This document shows, piece after piece, positions 1 through 6,762 of a DNA stretch of 7,441 bases; the stretch's first letter is position 1; each line of letters begins with the position of its first letter. The stretch is from Fidelibacterota bacterium (GTDB taxonomy: Bacteria > Fidelibacterota > UBA2242 > B5-G15). The translations under genes and the position numbers were made by a program. The notes beneath the pieces are model-generated. The model was not told the DNA's origin and did not search any database. It was given only the letters and a program-made list of their open reading frames with translations. The stretch is from assembly GCA_003645825.1 (NCBI GenBank), contig QNCQ01000076.1, forward strand, positions 1 through 7,441. Direction: 5' to 3'.

Positions 1-2
1 AT

Positions 3-377
3 GTTCTGCTCCGCCCACTTTCCAGGATAGGTTTGTGGGTTGACGATATCTTTGTTGCTGTGATTATAGGCTTGAGGTTTTTCCCTATTGTGAAAAAGGA
101 GTACAGGGAGATAAGGGATGGGTGCAGGGCGTTTTTTGGGGTAGGGTCCGAAAATTCTCTATTTGGAAAAGTGCTGGAAACGAAGAATCTAATGGTACCT
201 CTTATGGTTTCCGTATTCAGGAAGGCTGATGTGCTATCGTGTTCAATGAAAGTGAGAGGATATGGCCGGAAGAGAAGAAGTTGCTTCAGGAAGCTTGCTT
301 TCAATAGATATGACTATATGATCTTTTGTGCAATGGCAATCATTCTGAGTGTTTTGTGGTATGTTGAGAAGATTTAA
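3..377 (+). CDS. ecfT: Energy-coupling factor (ECF) transporter transmembrane subunit EcfT, C-terminal part (5' truncated by window edge)
   Basis: This is the scaffold subunit of an ECF-type vitamin/micronutrient importer. It sits in the inner membrane and couples ATP hydrolysis by EcfA subunits to the substrate-binding S component. The frame is open from base 3 with no stop, so the start lies outside the window. Visible family marks are a 'LRPL' segment at the left edge, 'LRFFP..KKEY' near 75-107, then 'VPLMVSVFRKAD' and 'VRGYG' (about 195-263), and a last hydrophobic helix (about 312-365) ending just before the TAA. The second coupling motif is Val-Arg-Gly (252-260), close to the usual Ala-Arg-Gly. 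The first motif is replaced by Ala-Phe-Phe at 129-137, which is unusual. The 3' end overlaps truA by 17 bases; ecfT next to truA is a known arrangement in Firmicutes, where ecfA genes usually precede. The specific vitamin cannot be told. A CbiQ-like dedicated transporter subunit is the alternative. Confidence 0.87.
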   Translation, partial: VLLRPLSRIGLWVDDIFVAVIIGLRFFPIVKKEYREIRDGCRAFFGVGSENSLFGKVLETKNLMVPLMVSVFRKADVLSCSMKVRGYGRKRRSCFRKLAFNRYDYMIFCAMAIILSVLWYVEKI

Positions 378-1095
378 AATCGTGATTGAATATGATGGGA
401 CAAATTACTTTGGTTGGCAGAAGCAAAAAAAGGGGGAAACCATCCAGGAGTTAATCGAGAGGGCTTTATTGCCTTTGAATGGTGGAAGAAGAGTAAGAAT
501 TACCGGTGCTGGTAGGACCGATGCCGGTGTTCATGCTCTTGGCCAGGTGGCTCATTTTGACATGGAGACGGAGCTGGACCCAGGAACAATTAAAATAGTT
601 ATCAACGCAAATACTCCGAAGGATATTTATGTAACAAGGTGTGAGGAGGTTGATAAAAGCTTTCATGCCAGATTTTCTGCTAAGAGAAGGAAGTATATTT
701 ACAGAATTGCTAGAAGATATTCTCCGTTTGATAGATTGTTTTCTTGGTGTCCACCTTATGAACTTGATACGGAGAAGCTTCACGAGTGCAGTAAACTGGT
801 AGTGGGTAAGAGGGAGTTTGTTAGGTGTTGTAGATCAACGTGCAAAGCGAAGAGCAAAGAGTGTGTTGTTTTTGAATCGTTCTGGAAAGAAGGAGAGAGG
901 TTTTTGGAGTATCACGTTTCTGCCAATAGGTTTTTGCAGAGTATGGTGAGGATGCTTGTGGGAACTATGATTGAGGTAGCAAGAGGTAGATATACTGTTG
1001 AGGACTTTAAGAATCTTCTTGAAAATAAGACCAATGAAGTGCAAGTTTTAACGGCACCCGCCAAAGGACTTTTTTTGAAGGAGATTATTTATTGA
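361..1095 (+). CDS. truA: tRNA pseudouridine(38-40) synthase TruA
   Basis: TruA isomerises uridines 38, 39 and 40 in the anticodon stem-loop of many tRNAs to pseudouridine; it is a cytoplasmic homodimer in the family. The 244-residue product has the family layout: N-terminal 'IEYDGTNYFGWQ' (residues 9-20), the active-site block 'GAGRTDAGVHA' with catalytic Asp54, a C-terminal 'NRFLQSMVRMLVGTM' helix, and the terminal 'APAKGLFL' motif. Length is normal. I chose ATG 361 because residues from there match the family start; GTG 349 in frame would add four residues (Met-Phe-Cys-Gly) with no better ribosome site. No strong Shine-Dalgarno precedes it, so translation is probably coupled to ecfT, whose stop lies 17 bases inside this gene. 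Oddity: five cysteines (143, 156, 157, 161, 168) cluster in the middle; only Cys161 looks like a family position ('C.AKS'). Identification is secure. Confidence 0.96.
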   Translation: MLRRFKIVIEYDGTNYFGWQKQKKGETIQELIERALLPLNGGRRVRITGAGRTDAGVHALGQVAHFDMETELDPGTIKIVINANTPKDIYVTRCEEVDKSFHARFSAKRRKYIYRIARRYSPFDRLFSWCPPYELDTEKLHECSKLVVGKREFVRCCRSTCKAKSKECVVFESFWKEGERFLEYHVSANRFLQSMVRMLVGTMIEVARGRYTVEDFKNLLENKTNEVQVLTAPAKGLFLKEIIY

Positions 1096-1107
1096 GGGGG
1101 AAGAGGC

Positions 1108-1752
1108 ATGAAGATATTTATTGACACGGCAAATCTGGAGCAGATCAGGACTGCCCAGTCATGGGGGATCCTTGATGGTGTTACAACAAATCCAACGCTG
1201 TTATCTCGGGAAAAAGGTAATTTTAGAGATATTCTGAAGGAAATTTGCAGAATTGTTGATGGCCCTGTTAGTGCTGAAGTGGTGAGTCTTAATGCTGATA
1301 GAATGGTCGAAGAAGCGAGGGAACTGGCAAAGATTGCGGATAATATTGTTATTAAGATACCTATGACGCTGGAAGGACTGAAGGCCATTAAAATTCTGAC
1401 TGCAGAGGGGATTAAAACCAACACTACTCTGGTTTTTTCTCCGCTCCAGGCTCTACTTGCCGCCAAGGCAGGCACGACTTTCGTTTCACCTTTTGTGGGA
1501 AGGCTTGATGATATCCATCATTTTGGCATGGATTTAGTGGAGCAGATAGTCAGGATTTATGATAACTATGGATTTGAAACGGAGATAATTGTTGCCAGTA
1601 TTCGTACTCCTCTACATATTGTCGAGGCGGCAAATATAGGAGCTCATATATGTACTGTTCCTTTTGCCGTACTGGAGAAGATGGTTAAGCATCCGTTAAC
1701 AGATATCGGGATTCAGAAGTTTCTTGAGGATTGGAAGAAGGTGGAAAAATGA
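1108..1752 (+). CDS. tal: Small transaldolase of the FSA/TalC family
   Basis: A class I aldolase of the short (about 215 residue) transaldolase family, cytoplasmic, expected to move a dihydroxyacetone unit between sedoheptulose-7-phosphate and glyceraldehyde-3-phosphate in the non-oxidative pentose phosphate pathway. Seen in the sequence: N-terminal 'FIDTANLEQI' with Asp6, 'GVTTNPTLL' (24-32), the Schiff-base lysine Lys83 in 'VIKIPMT', 'TNTTLVFS' (104-111) and 'SPFVGRLDD' (127-135). In this family Gln and Tyr at two active-site positions mark fructose-6-phosphate aldolase, while Glu and Phe mark transaldolase. Here they are Glu57 and Phe129, so transaldolase is favoured over FSA; that is inference from residues. 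GAGGGGG at 1094-1100 lies seven bases before the ATG, overlapping the truA stop. The 3' end overlaps the protease gene by four bases (ATGA), indicating coupled translation. Confidence 0.93.
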   Translation: MKIFIDTANLEQIRTAQSWGILDGVTTNPTLLSREKGNFRDILKEICRIVDGPVSAEVVSLNADRMVEEARELAKIADNIVIKIPMTLEGLKAIKILTAEGIKTNTTLVFSPLQALLAAKAGTTFVSPFVGRLDDIHHFGMDLVEQIVRIYDNYGFETEIIVASIRTPLHIVEAANIGAHICTVPFAVLEKMVKHPLTDIGIQKFLEDWKKVEK

Positions 1753-2849
1753 ATATCATCTGTTTTAGAAAAAAAGTACTTTTTATTGTTTTACTTTTGT
1801 TGTTTGTAGGAGAGATTTTTTACGCTGGGGATCTGGAAGTTTCTCGCAGGAATGCGATAACTCGCGCGATAGAAATAGTCGGTCCTGCGGTAGCAGGGAT
1901 AAATGTTATAGCGATACAGGAATATGTAACGGGACCTCTTTTTGATGATCCTATATTGAATTTTCTTTTCCCGGAGCAGATAATTAGAAGAAGAGTGCAG
2001 AGTTTGGGGTCCGGGGTGGTAATAAGTCCTGATGGCTATGTGGTTACCAATGCCCATGTTATTGAAAATGCAGAGAAGATAGTTGTTACACTGATGGATG
2101 GTAAGGAGTATGAGGCAAAAATAGCCGGGATTGATGATCTGACGGATATAGCCCTTTTGAAGATTGAGGGTAATAATTTCAAATATGCGAAGTTTGGTAA
2201 TTCAGATGAGGTTATAGTTGGTGAATGGGTAGTTGCGCTGGGTAATCCTTTTGGTCTTTTCAATATAAATAATAAACCTACTGCCACTGTTGGGATAATT
2301 TCCGGGATTGATCTTGATTTTGGGAGACAGGAGAGCGGGAGAATTTATCAGGATATGATCCAGACGGACGCTTCGATTAATGCTGGTAATAGCGGAGGTC
2401 CGCTGGTAAATGTGAATGCAGAGGTTATTGGTATAAATACTTTTATCTTTACGGGAAGTCCTCTGAGTGAAGGTTCAATTGGGATTGGGTTCGCTATTCC
2501 GATAAACAGAGTTAAGGTAGTTGTTGATGAGCTCAGACGATATGGAAAGGTAGATAGGACTTTCAGGACTGGGCTTACAGTTCAGAACATTGACAGGTAT
2601 CTCGCTAGGTATCTTGGGTTGTCGGAGATTGCTGGTGTTATTGTTACAAATGTTAAAAAGGGAAGCGCAGCAGAGAAAGCAGGCATGAAGGTTGGTGACA
2701 TTCTTATAAAGATTAATGATAGGAAGATAAGGTCGAAGTATGATATAATTGAAGAAATCCAGGAGAATTTCTACAGAAAAGGTGATAAGATTAAGTTTAC
2801 AGGCATCCGGGAAGGTAAGATAATAGAATTTGAGCTTGTGCTAGAGTAG
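1749..2849 (+). CDS. HtrA/DegP-type extracytoplasmic serine protease with one PDZ domain
   Basis: A trypsin-like (S1C) serine protease acting outside the cytoplasmic membrane in quality control of damaged or misfolded envelope proteins. The 366-residue product opens with basic residues (Arg7, Lys8, Lys9) and a hydrophobic run (10-25), giving a signal peptide with a plausible cut after 'FYA' (26) or else an uncleaved anchor; there is no lipobox. The protease domain carries the triad His103 ('TNAHV'), Asp133 ('DLTDIALL') and Ser215 ('NAGNSGGPL'). A single PDZ domain follows (about 270-366), with 'AGVIVTNVKKGSAAEKAGMK' and 'VGDILIKIND'. One PDZ resembles DegS/HtrA/HtrB types more than two-PDZ DegP, so I give no exact symbol. 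I chose ATG 1749, inside the ATGA overlap with the transaldolase stop and four bases after AAGGTGG; an upstream in-frame TTG at 1731 would spoil the signal peptide. Confidence 0.94.
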   Translation: MNIICFRKKVLFIVLLLLFVGEIFYAGDLEVSRRNAITRAIEIVGPAVAGINVIAIQEYVTGPLFDDPILNFLFPEQIIRRRVQSLGSGVVISPDGYVVTNAHVIENAEKIVVTLMDGKEYEAKIAGIDDLTDIALLKIEGNNFKYAKFGNSDEVIVGEWVVALGNPFGLFNINNKPTATVGIISGIDLDFGRQESGRIYQDMIQTDASINAGNSGGPLVNVNAEVIGINTFIFTGSPLSEGSIGIGFAIPINRVKVVVDELRRYGKVDRTFRTGLTVQNIDRYLARYLGLSEIAGVIVTNVKKGSAAEKAGMKVGDILIKINDRKIRSKYDIIEEIQENFYRKGDKIKFTGIREGKIIEFELVLE

Positions 2850-2857
2850 GAGGGGAA

Positions 2858-4159
2858 ATGATAGAAAGATACACTCTTCCCGAAATGGGGAGAATATGGT
2901 CAGAAGAGAACAAATTTAGAACCTGGTTAAAAGTAGAGATTGAAGTTTGTAGAGCTTACTGTAGAAGGGGCGAGATCCCGGAAGAGGATTTGAGGAATAT
3001 TGAGGAGAAAGCAAATTTTGATGTTGAGAGAATAAAAGAGATAGAGAAAGATGTAAGACATGATGTTATAGCATTTTTGACGAACGTTGCAGAATATGTA
3101 GGACCCTCGTCTAGGTTTATCCATAAAGGAATGACATCTTCTGACCTTCTTGACACAGCTCTATCACTGCGGCTGGTAGAGGCTTCAAAGTTAATTCAGG
3201 CAAGATTAGCTGAACTTCTTAGGGTAGTAGAACAGAAATCTCTTGAATATAAAAATCTCATAATGATGGGAAGGACTCATGGCGTCCACGCTGAACCAAT
3301 TACATTTGGGTTAAAGTTTCTAATTTGGCATGATGAGATTGAAAGGCATCTCCAGAGGTTTGAATTGGCCGTTGAGCAAATAAGGTATGGGAAAATCTCC
3401 GGAGCAGTTGGGACTTATTTTTATATTGATCCTGAGATAGAAGCGGAAGTATGCAAGAACTTAGGTTTGAAACCGGCAAGAGTTTCGAATCAAATTTTAC
3501 AACGTGACAGATATGCATTTTTTGTTTCTATAGTTGCTTTGATAGGTGCAACGTTGGAAAAAATAGCTTTTGAGATTAGACATCTTCAGAGAACAGAGGT
3601 TCTGGAAGTTGAAGAGCCATTTGGTAAGAAGCAAAAAGGTTCGTCTGCGATGCCCCATAAAAGAAATCCTGTGTTGTCAGAAAGGATTTGTGGACTTGCA
3701 AGGTTGCTCAGAGGATATAGTGTAACTGCAATGGAAAATGTGGCTCTTTGGCATGAGAGGGATATTTCTCATTCTTCCGCTGAAAGAGTGATACTTCCTG
3801 ATGCATGTATTGTTATTGATTTTATGCTGAACGACATTACGAAAATTTTGAGAGGCTTAATGGTTCACCCAGAGAATATGAGGAAAAATTTGGAACTTAC
3901 AAAAGGTTTGGTATTCTCGCAGGGCGTGCTCCTGGCTCTTGTTGATAAAGGGCTTACCAGAGAGGAGGCTTACAGAATAGTACAAACTAATGCTATGAAG
4001 GTATGGGAAGAAGGAGTAAATTTTAGGGATGCTCTTTTAAGAGATGAAGTGGTGAAGAAATACTTGACAGTTGGGGAGCTCGAACAAATTTTTAATGAGA
4101 AGAGGCTTCTTGATAAGGTAGAGTGTATTTATCAGAGGTTTTTTGCTAATCGAACATAG
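2858..4159 (+). CDS. purB: Adenylosuccinate lyase PurB
   Basis: PurB releases fumarate twice in nucleotide synthesis: from SAICAR to AICAR in the de novo purine route, and from adenylosuccinate to AMP. It is a cytoplasmic tetramer of the fumarase/aspartase superfamily, with active sites built from three subunits. The 433-residue product is full length. Conserved regions in order: 'RHDVIAF' with His68, 'GMTSSDLLDTAL' (91-102), 'MGRTHGVHAEP' with His141, and the superfamily signature 'GSSAMPHKRNP' (261-271) holding the catalytic Ser263. The C-terminus keeps 'FSQGVLLALVDKGLTREEAY'. The two histidines fall at the same numbers as in the Bacillus enzyme, suggesting the short Firmicutes/Thermotoga type of PurB. 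AGGAGG at 2848-2853, overlapping the preceding stop, lies just before ATG 2858. It is separated from purS/purQ downstream by two phospholipid genes. Confidence 0.97.
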   Translation: MIERYTLPEMGRIWSEENKFRTWLKVEIEVCRAYCRRGEIPEEDLRNIEEKANFDVERIKEIEKDVRHDVIAFLTNVAEYVGPSSRFIHKGMTSSDLLDTALSLRLVEASKLIQARLAELLRVVEQKSLEYKNLIMMGRTHGVHAEPITFGLKFLIWHDEIERHLQRFELAVEQIRYGKISGAVGTYFYIDPEIEAEVCKNLGLKPARVSNQILQRDRYAFFVSIVALIGATLEKIAFEIRHLQRTEVLEVEEPFGKKQKGSSAMPHKRNPVLSERICGLARLLRGYSVTAMENVALWHERDISHSSAERVILPDACIVIDFMLNDITKILRGLMVHPENMRKNLELTKGLVFSQGVLLALVDKGLTREEAYRIVQTNAMKVWEEGVNFRDALLRDEVVKKYLTVGELEQIFNEKRLLDKVECIYQRFFANRT

Positions 4160-4171
4160 AGGATGTGATTG

Positions 4172-4813
4172 ATGAGAATAGCCAGAAATGGTATGAAAGT
4201 AATTTTTCCAGTTTTTTTGGTTTCCTTTCTGATGGTGATACTATCTGTTTATTTCAGGTCCACAGTAATCGTTGCTTTGTTCTGGTTTTTTCTAATACTA
4301 CTTGGTTTTCTGATTTATTTTTTCAGGGACCCAGAGCGTATTATCCCTGAGGGAGAAGGTATTATTGTTTCTCCTGCAGATGGAAAGGTGATGGCAGTTG
4401 AAAGTCTGAAGAGTAGTTTTTGTGGAGATTCTGTAAGGGTATCGATTTTTATGTCTCTTTTTAATGTTCACGTGAACAGGGTCCCTTATTCGGGGGTAGT
4501 AGAGAATGTCGAATATAGACCAGGACAATTCAGACCGGCATATCGTAGTGGGGTCGAAAAAACAAATGAATCAAACACGATTTATATTGAATCCGGGGAG
4601 TTAAAACTTATTGTGAAACAAATTGCTGGAGTTATTGCCAGACGTATTGTAAGTTATGTTGGGAAAGGTGACAGGGTGGTTAGAGGGCAGAGGTTTGGTA
4701 TGATAATGTTTGGCTCTCGTGTTGATTTGATTTTGCCGTCAAGGGTGAAACTAAGAGTTGGAGTAGGTCAGAAGGTAAAAGCAGGGGAAACAATCGTGGG
4801 AGAAATAGATTGA
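4172..4813 (+). CDS. psd: Phosphatidylserine decarboxylase, short archaeal-type, proenzyme
   Basis: Converts phosphatidylserine to phosphatidylethanolamine using a pyruvoyl group made by self-cleavage of the proenzyme. The 213-residue product belongs to the short (PSD-A, 'archaeal-type') subfamily that is common in bacteria. Two hydrophobic segments near residues 10-26 and 31-49 anchor it to the membrane. After them come 'FFRDPER' (50-56), 'SPADGKV' (67-73), and the conserved 'FNVHVNRVP' region. The C-terminal 'FGSRVD' holds the expected cleavage between Gly181 and Ser182 (DNA 4712-4717); Ser182 would become the pyruvoyl group at the start of the small alpha chain, leaving about 32 residues. 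GAGG at 4159-4162, touching the purB stop, supports ATG 4172; the TTG three bases upstream in the same frame is less likely. The 3' end overlaps pssA, the enzyme that makes its substrate, by four bases. Confidence 0.95.
   Translation: MRIARNGMKVIFPVFLVSFLMVILSVYFRSTVIVALFWFFLILLGFLIYFFRDPERIIPEGEGIIVSPADGKVMAVESLKSSFCGDSVRVSIFMSLFNVHVNRVPYSGVVENVEYRPGQFRPAYRSGVEKTNESNTIYIESGELKLIVKQIAGVIARRIVSYVGKGDRVVRGQRFGMIMFGSRVDLILPSRVKLRVGVGQKVKAGETIVGEID
4798..4812 (+). promoter_or_regulatory. Ribosome binding site and TTG start of pssA
   Basis: GGGAG at 4798-4802 stands seven bases before a TTG (4810-4812). That TTG is the only start that keeps the conserved N-terminus (Ile-Pro-Ser-Leu-Phe-Thr) of the phosphatidylserine synthase. 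It overlaps the psd stop TGA at 4811-4813, so a ribosome finishing psd can restart at once. No ATG or GTG in this frame offers a better full-length start. Confidence 0.7.
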
Positions 4814-5553
4814 GAATTAAGACAGGTTTCATACCCAGTTTGTTTACCATACTAAATCTATTTACAGGGTTTTTCGCTGTTACCCGTATTTTAGTAGGGA
4901 ATTATATTGCGGCTGCTACTCTTATAATTCTTGCGGCTGTCTTTGATACTTTTGATGGGAAGGTTGCGAGATTACTTGGTAAGTCATCCAGATTTGGGAT
5001 AGAGTTTGACTCTCTTGCTGATATAGTTTCTTTTTGTCTTGCCCCTTCTTTGCTGGTTTATAGTGTGTTTCTGGTCGAGCTTGGGATAATTGGGGCGATG
5101 ATAAGTTTTTTCCCACTTCTCTTTGGTTCTCTGAGGCTTGCAAGGTTCAATGTTATAACGTTGGAAAAGGGGCACAAGCCGTATTTCGTCGGGATGCCTG
5201 TACCGGTGAATGCAATTCTTATCTCTTCTTTTTTAATGTTCAATCGCAGGTTTTCAGGTCATTATGGTGATCCCAGAATATTATTGCCTCTTATTGTTAC
5301 CTTCTCATTTCTGATGGTGAGCAAGATAAGGTTTAGTGCTTTTCCCTTGATAAGTTTCAGGAGAGGGGCTCTTTATTCTTTCAGGTCTACTTTGTGGATA
5401 GTGGTTTTGTTACTGATGGTGGCTTTTCCCAGTGTTTTTATTTTCCCTTTTTTTATGTTGTTTGTCATGTATCAAGTGGTTGATTGGATAAATGGATATG
5501 AGGAACCGAGGTTTTCTGTTTTTGTCAGGAAGAGAGGGGAGAAGAATGGTTAA
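4810..5553 (+). CDS. pssA: CDP-diacylglycerol--serine O-phosphatidyltransferase (phosphatidylserine synthase)
   Basis: An integral membrane CDP-alcohol phosphatidyltransferase that joins serine to CDP-diacylglycerol, giving phosphatidylserine and CMP, the first committed step toward phosphatidylethanolamine. The full catalytic signature D-x2-D-G-x2-A-R-x8-G-x3-D-x3-D is present with Asp46, Asp49, Asp67 and Asp71. The start 'IPSLFTILNLFTGF' (8-21), plus 'SLRLARFNV' and 'YFVGMPVPVNA' further on, are typical of the type II (Bacillus-like) PssA and separate it from phosphatidylglycerophosphate synthase. Several hydrophobic helices span the rest, with a basic tail. At 247 residues it is of usual size. 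Translation starts at TTG 4810 overlapping the psd stop, and the last eight bases overlap purS. The immediate pairing with psd, the next enzyme in the pathway, supports the assignment. Confidence 0.94.
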   Translation: MRIKTGFIPSLFTILNLFTGFFAVTRILVGNYIAAATLIILAAVFDTFDGKVARLLGKSSRFGIEFDSLADIVSFCLAPSLLVYSVFLVELGIIGAMISFFPLLFGSLRLARFNVITLEKGHKPYFVGMPVPVNAILISSFLMFNRRFSGHYGDPRILLPLIVTFSFLMVSKIRFSAFPLISFRRGALYSFRSTLWIVVLLLMVAFPSVFIFPFFMLFVMYQVVDWINGYEEPRFSVFVRKRGEKNG

Positions 5554-5803
5554 AGCAAGAATTATAGTAAGGTATAAGCCGGGCATTCTCGACCCAGAAG
5601 GGAAGACTATTTATGATGCTTTAAGGTCTTTAGGGTTTGAAAAGGTAGAAGGAGTTGAGACCGGCAAATATTTTGAAATAACTTTTGCTGGGGATGTAGA
5701 TAAAAATAAGGCAAAAGAATTGACTACAGATGCGTGTGAGAGATTACTGGCAAACCCGGTTATACAGAACTATAGTTTTGAAATTGTTGAAGGAGATCGA
5801 TGA
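5546..5803 (+). CDS. purS: Phosphoribosylformylglycinamidine synthase subunit PurS
   Basis: PurS is the small structural subunit of the three-part FGAM synthase (PurL-PurQ-PurS). It links the PurQ glutaminase to the PurL synthase so that ammonia can pass between them in step four of de novo purine synthesis. The 85-residue product matches the family in size and sequence: 'YKPGILDPEGKTIYDALRSL' (10-29), 'VETGKYFEI' (38-46), and a C-terminal 'CERLLANPVIQNYSFEIVE'. ATG 5546 was chosen because the family's N-terminal strand begins there and an AGAGG (5533-5537) precedes it by eight bases. A longer frame reaching back to 5492 lies inside pssA and codes non-family residues. It overlaps pssA by eight bases and purQ by four, so all three are probably translated in a coupled way. 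Confidence 0.95.
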   Translation: MVKARIIVRYKPGILDPEGKTIYDALRSLGFEKVEGVETGKYFEITFAGDVDKNKAKELTTDACERLLANPVIQNYSFEIVEGDR

Positions 5804-6486
5804 GAGTTGGAGTTGTAATTTTCCCAGGTTCAAATTGCGATTATGATACTTATTATGTTTTCAAAGATGTGCTTAAAGTTGATGTTAGTTTTATCTGGCA
5901 CACAGATTCTGATTTGCGGGGGTATGATGCGGTTATTTTGCCAGGTGGCTTCTCGTATGGTGACTATTTGAGGGCAGGTGCAATTGCGAGGTTTTCTCCT
6001 GTTATGCGGGAGATAGTGAGGTTTGCGAAGCGAGGTAATCCTGTGATGGGGATATGTAATGGTTTTCAGATTTTGCTGGAAGCAGAACTTTTACCCGGTG
6101 CGTTAATTCCAAATAACGGGATGAGATTCAGATGTGAAGATGTGTATATTCGTGTGGTAAACAATGATTCAATATTCACTCGTGGGCTGGATAAGGGCAG
6201 GGTTTTGAAAATGCCCATTGCTCATTATAGTGGAAATTACTATGCTGATGAAGGAACTATTAAGAGTCTGGAGGATAACGAGCAGATAGTTTTTCAGTAC
6301 TGCGATAGTGCCGGAGAAGTTTTGCCGGAGGCGAATCCGAACGGATCGATTTTGAATATAGCGGGGATAGTTAATAGAGAAGGGAATATTTTAGGAATGA
6401 TGCCTCATCCTGAGAGAGCTTCAGAGAAAGTTCTTGGTTCGGAGGATGGGGTGGAAATTTTTAAATCGCTTATGGGGAAGGTTTAG
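5800..6486 (+). CDS. purQ: Phosphoribosylformylglycinamidine synthase subunit PurQ (glutaminase)
   Basis: The class I glutamine amidotransferase subunit of FGAM synthase; it hydrolyses glutamine and passes ammonia to PurL. The 228-residue product starts 'MRVGVVIFPGSNCD' as the family does, followed by 'LPGGFSYGDYLRAGA' (47-61), the nucleophile elbow 'GICNGFQIL' with Cys86, and 'MMPHPERA' with His203 and Glu205 completing the catalytic triad. Length and spacing match the stand-alone PurQ of Gram-positive bacteria, Thermotoga and archaea rather than the fused large PurL of Proteobacteria. AGGAG at 5791-5795 precedes the ATG, which overlaps the purS stop (ATGA). No purL follows directly: the next gene is a small membrane protein that begins immediately after this stop codon. 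Identification is secure. Confidence 0.97.
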   Translation: MRVGVVIFPGSNCDYDTYYVFKDVLKVDVSFIWHTDSDLRGYDAVILPGGFSYGDYLRAGAIARFSPVMREIVRFAKRGNPVMGICNGFQILLEAELLPGALIPNNGMRFRCEDVYIRVVNNDSIFTRGLDKGRVLKMPIAHYSGNYYADEGTIKSLEDNEQIVFQYCDSAGEVLPEANPNGSILNIAGIVNREGNILGMMPHPERASEKVLGSEDGVEIFKSLMGKV

Positions 6487-6762
6487 ATGGATAGAGGACG
6501 ACGAGGTTTTAATGTTCTGTTTGTAATCGGGATATTGCTATTCGGGGCGATGATTGGTTCTCTGTTAGGGGAAGTGATAAAGTATGCTCTACCTGATGGA
6601 GTGGTGAAGGATGTGTTCCTGCGCTCGATAGATATCATGCTTGGTCCCGGAGTTGTGGATTTAATAATGTTTTCTGTGACGATAGGTTTTACTTTGAAGT
6701 TGAATCTTATAGGGATAATAGGCTTGCTCATTGCCTATTACCTCCTAAGATTCTGGAGGTAA
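6487..6762 (+). CDS. Small membrane protein resembling the DUF4321 family, function unknown
   Basis: The 91-residue product looks like a DUF4321 protein. Recognised by eye: a short basic N-terminus (Arg3, Arg5, Arg6), a first hydrophobic helix with a glycine pattern ending 'GAMIGSLLGE' (20-29), a loop of about 25 residues containing 'IDIMLGPGVVDL', then a second hydrophobic region with 'TIGFTLKLNLIGIIG' (65-79) and a final helix to the C-terminal Arg88 to Arg91. DUF4321 proteins of Clostridia and related groups share the 'GA.IGSLLGE' and 'GF.L.LNL..I.G' pattern; no function is established to my knowledge. The ATG directly follows the purQ stop with no gap, and AAGG at 6478-6481 serves as ribosome site. 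It lies between a purine gene and tatA, with no partner that reveals a role. The family call rests on memory of the consensus, not on a search. Confidence 0.75.
   Translation: MDRGRRGFNVLFVIGILLFGAMIGSLLGEVIKYALPDGVVKDVFLRSIDIMLGPGVVDLIMFSVTIGFTLKLNLIGIIGLLIAYYLLRFWR

Noticed and set aside
1089..1475. Antisense open frame of 128 codons, and similar minus-strand frames at 466-783, 2036-2287, 3300-3518, 4298-4528 and 6745-7023.
   Set aside because: All lie opposite well-recognised genes; their translations show no family motif and have low-complexity Ser/Ile/Arg content typical of shadow frames in purine-rich genes.
1731..1748. Upstream TTG start for the HtrA protease.
   Set aside because: It adds acidic residues ahead of the signal peptide; ATG 1749 gives the usual basic start and an ATGA overlap.
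4064..4096. TTGACA hexamer near the end of purB as a possible promoter for psd.
   Set aside because: The nearest TATAAT-like sequence (TTTAAT at 4091) is 21 bases away, too far, and the site lies in conserved purB coding sequence.
4165..4350. Open frame from GTG 4165 overlapping the start of psd in another frame.
   Set aside because: The psd frame carries the conserved decarboxylase motifs; this one has no recognisable domain and ends inside psd.
5492..5545. Longer N-terminus for PurS reaching back into pssA.
   Set aside because: The family begins at ATG 5546, which has a ribosome site; the extra residues are pssA sequence read in another frame.
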